Source of the DNA: Vespula vulgaris
Taxonomy: Eukaryota; Arthropoda; Insecta; Hymenoptera; Vespidae
Length of the DNA stretch: 64,000 nt
Assembly: GCF_905475345.1 (NCBI RefSeq)
Contig: NC_066592.1
Location: forward strand, 3,746,001 to 3,810,000
Reading direction: 5' to 3'
Both the position numbers and the translations under genes were made by a program. This document shows, in pieces, positions 60,701 to 64,000 of the stretch. The notes under the pieces were generated by a model, which had not been told where the DNA came from, made no database searches, and worked only from the letters and a program-made list of their open reading frames with translations. The first letter of the stretch is position 1, and every line of letters starts with the position of its first letter.

Positions 60701-60831
60701 CAGGTCCTATGGGTGGAGGTAACTCAGGAGGTGGTGGAGGTTATGGAAATCAAGGAGGCTATGGTGGCAATTCTCTTGGCGGTGGAAATATGGGTGGCGG
60801 CGGAGGTGGAGGTGGTGGTAGAAGATACTAA
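57708..60831 (+). CDS. Hrb87F: hnRNP A1/A2-type RNA-binding protein, long isoform (377 aa)
   Basis: Nuclear RNA-binding protein of the hnRNP A/B family (fly Hrb87F/Hrb98DE) acting in splicing and mRNA packaging. Exons: 57708-57728, 58615-58826, 58903-59212, 59327-59570, 59761-59979, 60704-60831. RRM1 has RNP2 LFIGGL and RNP1 RGFGFITY (residues about 17-90). The linker RPHRVDGRVVEPKRAVPRQE is diagnostic. RRM2 has RNP2 LFVGAL and RNP1 RGFGFVEF (about 107-180). The rest is a Gly/Asn/Arg-rich low-complexity tail with RGG and GYGG motifs and an M9-like segment (NFNSGGRPAPYGINMGPSGR), ending GGGRRY. The first intron is 886 bp. The exon 59761 donor (GTTGCT) is weak, and reading through it gives a second C-terminus. 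Assignment to one fly paralogue is not certain. Confidence 0.96.
59761..60035 (+). CDS. Hrb87F: hnRNP A-like alternative terminal exon (short isoform, 353 aa)
   Basis: If the weak GTTGCT donor at 59980 is not used, translation continues from GGQG into a 17-residue tail (CFPPSQTPTRLPRILSN) and stops at TGA 60033-60035. This loses the last Gly-rich block (PMGGGNSGG..RRY). Both versions stay in frame with the upstream exons. Confidence 0.7.
60036..60703. other. Short-isoform 3' UTR / last hnRNP intron
   Basis: AT-rich sequence that is 3' UTR in one isoform and intron in the other. A short inverted repeat (AGGCGC near 60,407 and GCGCCT near 60,431) could form a small hairpin. No coding content. 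Confidence 0.6.
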
Positions 60832-62600
60832 AGTTTCTGTCACACAACTAGCTCTCTCATTCATTCTCCCTCACATGGTAAGCATGATTATATTTTTTGT
60901 TAACCTTTTTTCTTAAATCGTTTTATTTTTTCTTTTCTGAAAACTGTTACCTGTAGTGCAGGTAAACTCCTTGCTTCTTCTGAATAAACCATATCCATAT
61001 CGATGTGTACTTCATCTCTATTTAGATATATTTAAGGTGTCTTATATTTCGTTTAATCACTAAAAATATTTAGAGAAATTTGAAATATTTTTGAAATAAA
61101 ATGAAACAAAGTGCAGTATGTAGAAATTGTCAGAAGGGTTAACTGTCATGCACAAATATAATATATTTATATTATTATGAATATGTAGGATGTAAGGTAT
61201 TGAAAGGCACAATGGAAGACAGTTTATCAGATTTAAGTAGCATATAGTTTCTATTTTAATATTTTAATTTAGGGCAAATCTATCACTAGAGCAGGTATTT
61301 AGTAAAAATATTTATTTTAGTTGTCAAATTTAATTTCACTTTAATTCAAAAATTCTTGAAGCAGTACTTAATAAAATTAAACAGAACAATTATTTAATTA
61401 AATTTTGTTGCTACTATTCAAATTTAATAAGAAATTTATAAAATTGGCTATCTCCATACAAAATACATGTACTATATATATCCACTTCTTTCAGAAAATA
61501 TATTGGATGTATGAACATTTAATTTCATGCTTCTATTTTATTATTTTCTATATTCTGGTTTTATATCATTTCTTTTTTATAATTATTGTATAATATAAGT
61601 TGTCTCTTCTTAATTCTCATTATTTATTTTTGTGCAGTGTATAGATATTTGGTTGCATTCTTTAAGTATGTACCTTTTCTGTTATGATCATGAAGTTTTA
61701 ATGCATATAAATTAAAAGAAGTGTTTTGTTCCCTTTCACATAACACTTTAGCGCAAAACTTATAGACCTTTACAATTTCTGGGACTTTTCAGTCATTGCA
61801 ACTAACAGATTTATGACTTTTAAACCTCAGGTGAACCTACTACTTGTCTTCTAGTCGCCAGTACTTCTGTACTGTTTAGTAGTGGAGCAGGCAGGGCTAT
61901 AAGGCTAGAGACAAGACCAGGCAGGACAATCAGGATACAGGACAGAGAAGCATCATCTGTTAGCTTGCAGTGAGGGAGGCTTATGCCTGTATTTGTTTCG
62001 GTATCTAGCACCTACCACATCCCCTACACATTCAACTCATCATGTGAAATTGTTGCATCATATTTCTTAGGCAGTGTCAGCACATGTTGACTGGCACATA
62101 TAATACTTATTAGAAGAGGCAATGATTATTTGTTTAATCACAATTACCACCCATAAAAGACTCGTGTATTGGAATAGTTAAGAACTGAATCTTTTTCTGA
62201 TTGACGGTATATCTATACCATGCAACCTGATTAATTGCATATTACTTTGTTACATTCATTTCTGCGGTGTATTAGATAATGTTTGTGTAGGATAACATTG
62301 TGGACATTGAAAAGCTCAACTGACCCTCATGACGAAAAAATAGTTTATTTACAAATAATAGGTTTTACTATTTTGATCGTACGTTTTGGGTAAAAAAAAA
62401 TGCAATTTTTATTATTTAGGTAGAAATTTTTGATGCAAGAGAAAATATATGAAAGAATATTGATAAAGTTTTAATAGCAGTTAAAGTAGGCAATTAAGAA
62501 AAAGCATAGCGTCAGTCAGCATTTTATAGGTTACTTAGATTAACCAATTATTGATTAAGTTGTAATGTTTTAAGAGCTAGCTAATAAAACTGACCAGAAC
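60832..62600 (+). other. hnRNP A-like long 3' UTR
   Basis: AT-rich region after the TAA at 60829-60831. AATAAA signals appear near 61,095 and at about 62,582. A GTAAGC at 60,879 followed by TTGTGCAG (near 61,637) or CCTCAG (near 61,829) could allow a 3'-UTR intron, as is known for vertebrate HNRNPA2B1. The extent is inferred. Confidence 0.45.
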
Positions 62601-64000
62601 CTTTTCCACGTCACTCTTTAATTTATGAAACAACGAAAAATCGATCAGCAGCATAGGTTAAGTCAGAGGTACAAAAATTATAGCTGTGAGGATTGCAGAG
62701 AACAGGAAAGTATAGACAGATGAAGACAGATAGTATACCGGCGGAAAGATTTAAATATCATGTATGATAGAAAAGATTGTTGTACTTTTGTCAACTGCGT
62801 AGAAAATGAAGGCACCAATGAGTGTTTTATATTTATGTGTAAAGACAGTATTAAATAATTTGTATATACGAAAAAACCTATTATCAATTTTGTTTAATTT
62901 TAATGCGTAATTAAGATTCATATGGATTTATAGCTGAAGGGATACGTTATATTTTTGTTCGTGAAAGTAGTTATAACGTGACTAATACAGAGTTATGATA
63001 AATTGAAAGAATATTATATAAAATTCATATTGCTATTAAAAAGTGGTAGGAAAAATATTTTTATAGTTTTACATAGGTTGACAATTTAGATAATTCTTTC
63101 ATTTTGAAAGATAATATGCCCTTATTTGATTAAAATAGGAATTTTATTCTGTATCTCTATACTTACCAGAAAAGGAACAGAAAAGAAGTGGTTAGTATTA
63201 TATCATATTAATTATAATGTTACTCTTATCCAAATTGAAAACCTATTTTCATAAATTAAGGATATTCAGGAGATATAATTTAGATTTTATTTCAATATTT
63301 TTCGTATCCCTCTCAAGTAAATCCACAACCAAGGTTGAGAAGTAAAATCAGTGTTGTACTAAATAAATATAATTGATATACATGATGCTTTTATACACAG
63401 AAATTTAGGCTAATAATATATATCTCATTAGCTGTTTTATAATTTAGAAGATAATACCCAATAATTAATAACCAAACCCTTTTTTTTTTACCTGATATAT
63501 CTCGTACCTATTTTATTTTATATTTTCAAGTATTCTTCAGTTAGAAAATTATTCCAAAATTATTAACTGTTTAGTCTTTTATTTAGTCTAATTCTATATT
63601 TAAATATTAAACAAACATATGTTATAGTCGTAGATCATCCCAATTATTTAATTAACCGTGCAACACTGATTATGATATTAGTATGTGTGTCCATAGTGTA
63701 GTTCAGTGTTAAAATGCAGCTTATTAAAAGTTTTGTACTTAAATTTGAAATCAATGCTAAAGTTTAGCAATGTCTACTAGTCTGTAAGTTTATTTACCTG
63801 CCTTACAGTCACTTTTATAGTGATCAGGTTTTGCTGTCATATATCATTATTAATGGTAAGTGGAATGTGACTGTTAGGTAAAGCTGTGTTATACAGGAAA
63901 ACTGTGTTGTTAGATTTGATAGGTAGTGTGTCGTATAGTATCCGCATAAAATTCATGAAAGTAAAGAGTAGTAAACATAGCTAGACTTTTTTGATGGATC
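62601..64000. other. AT-rich region with no recognised gene
   Basis: No open frame with family resemblance, no RNA gene and no repeat array seen. Probably the end of the hnRNP 3' UTR and intergenic DNA. Confidence 0.5.

Overview
The window looks like a piece of an insect nuclear genome, most plausibly hymenopteran. It has spliceosomal introns with GT..AG ends, insect-type orthologues, many CpG dinucleotides and very dense CT/GA, AT and trinucleotide microsatellites in long introns. No bacterial, viral or organellar gene set is visible. The order assignment is inference; the exon models below come from reading splice sites and frames directly.

Positions about 1,100-43,000 (minus strand) are occupied by one long gene, the calmodulin-binding transcription activator CAMTA. 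Fourteen coding exons can be joined in phase into a 1,348-residue protein: an N-terminal low-complexity region (exons at 43.0, 26.1 and 25.5 kb), a CG-1 DNA-binding domain (14.2, 6.8 and 6.4 kb), a poly-Gln and acidic central region, a TIG/IPT domain, ankyrin repeats and C-terminal IQ motifs. Its introns of 7.3, 11.1 and 16.7 kb hold no convincing second gene. They hold dozens of simple repeats and two GC/CpG-richer patches that may be alternative promoters or 5' leaders.

Positions about 44,700-62,000 form a compact cluster of conserved housekeeping genes with short, AT-rich introns. AP-2 mu (clathrin adaptor; minus, 4 coding exons, 442 aa) comes first. Next is DNA ligase 1 (minus, 17 coding exons, 877 aa, PIP box at the N-terminus). 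Then comes SDA1/SDAD1 (ribosome biogenesis; minus, 9 exons, 756 aa). An intronless ORC5 gene (437 aa) lies inside an SDA1 intron on the same strand. Divergently, on the plus strand, is an hnRNP A1/A2-type RNA-binding protein (Hrb87F/Hrb98DE-like) with two RRMs, a Gly-rich tail and two alternative C-termini. SDA1 and the hnRNP gene share a promoter region of about 690 bp. The last 3 kb is AT-rich 3' UTR or intergenic DNA.

Points most worth a second look: (i) DNA ligase 1 has an in-frame alternative start inside an early intron that would replace the PIP box with a basic, acid-poor, mitochondrial-presequence-like leader; (ii) the same-strand intronless ORC5 nested in SDA1; (iii) the hnRNP alternative terminal exon controlled by a weak 5' splice site; (iv) coding homopolymers and splice-site-adjacent microsatellites in CAMTA. 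I did not find a clearly new type of biological system.
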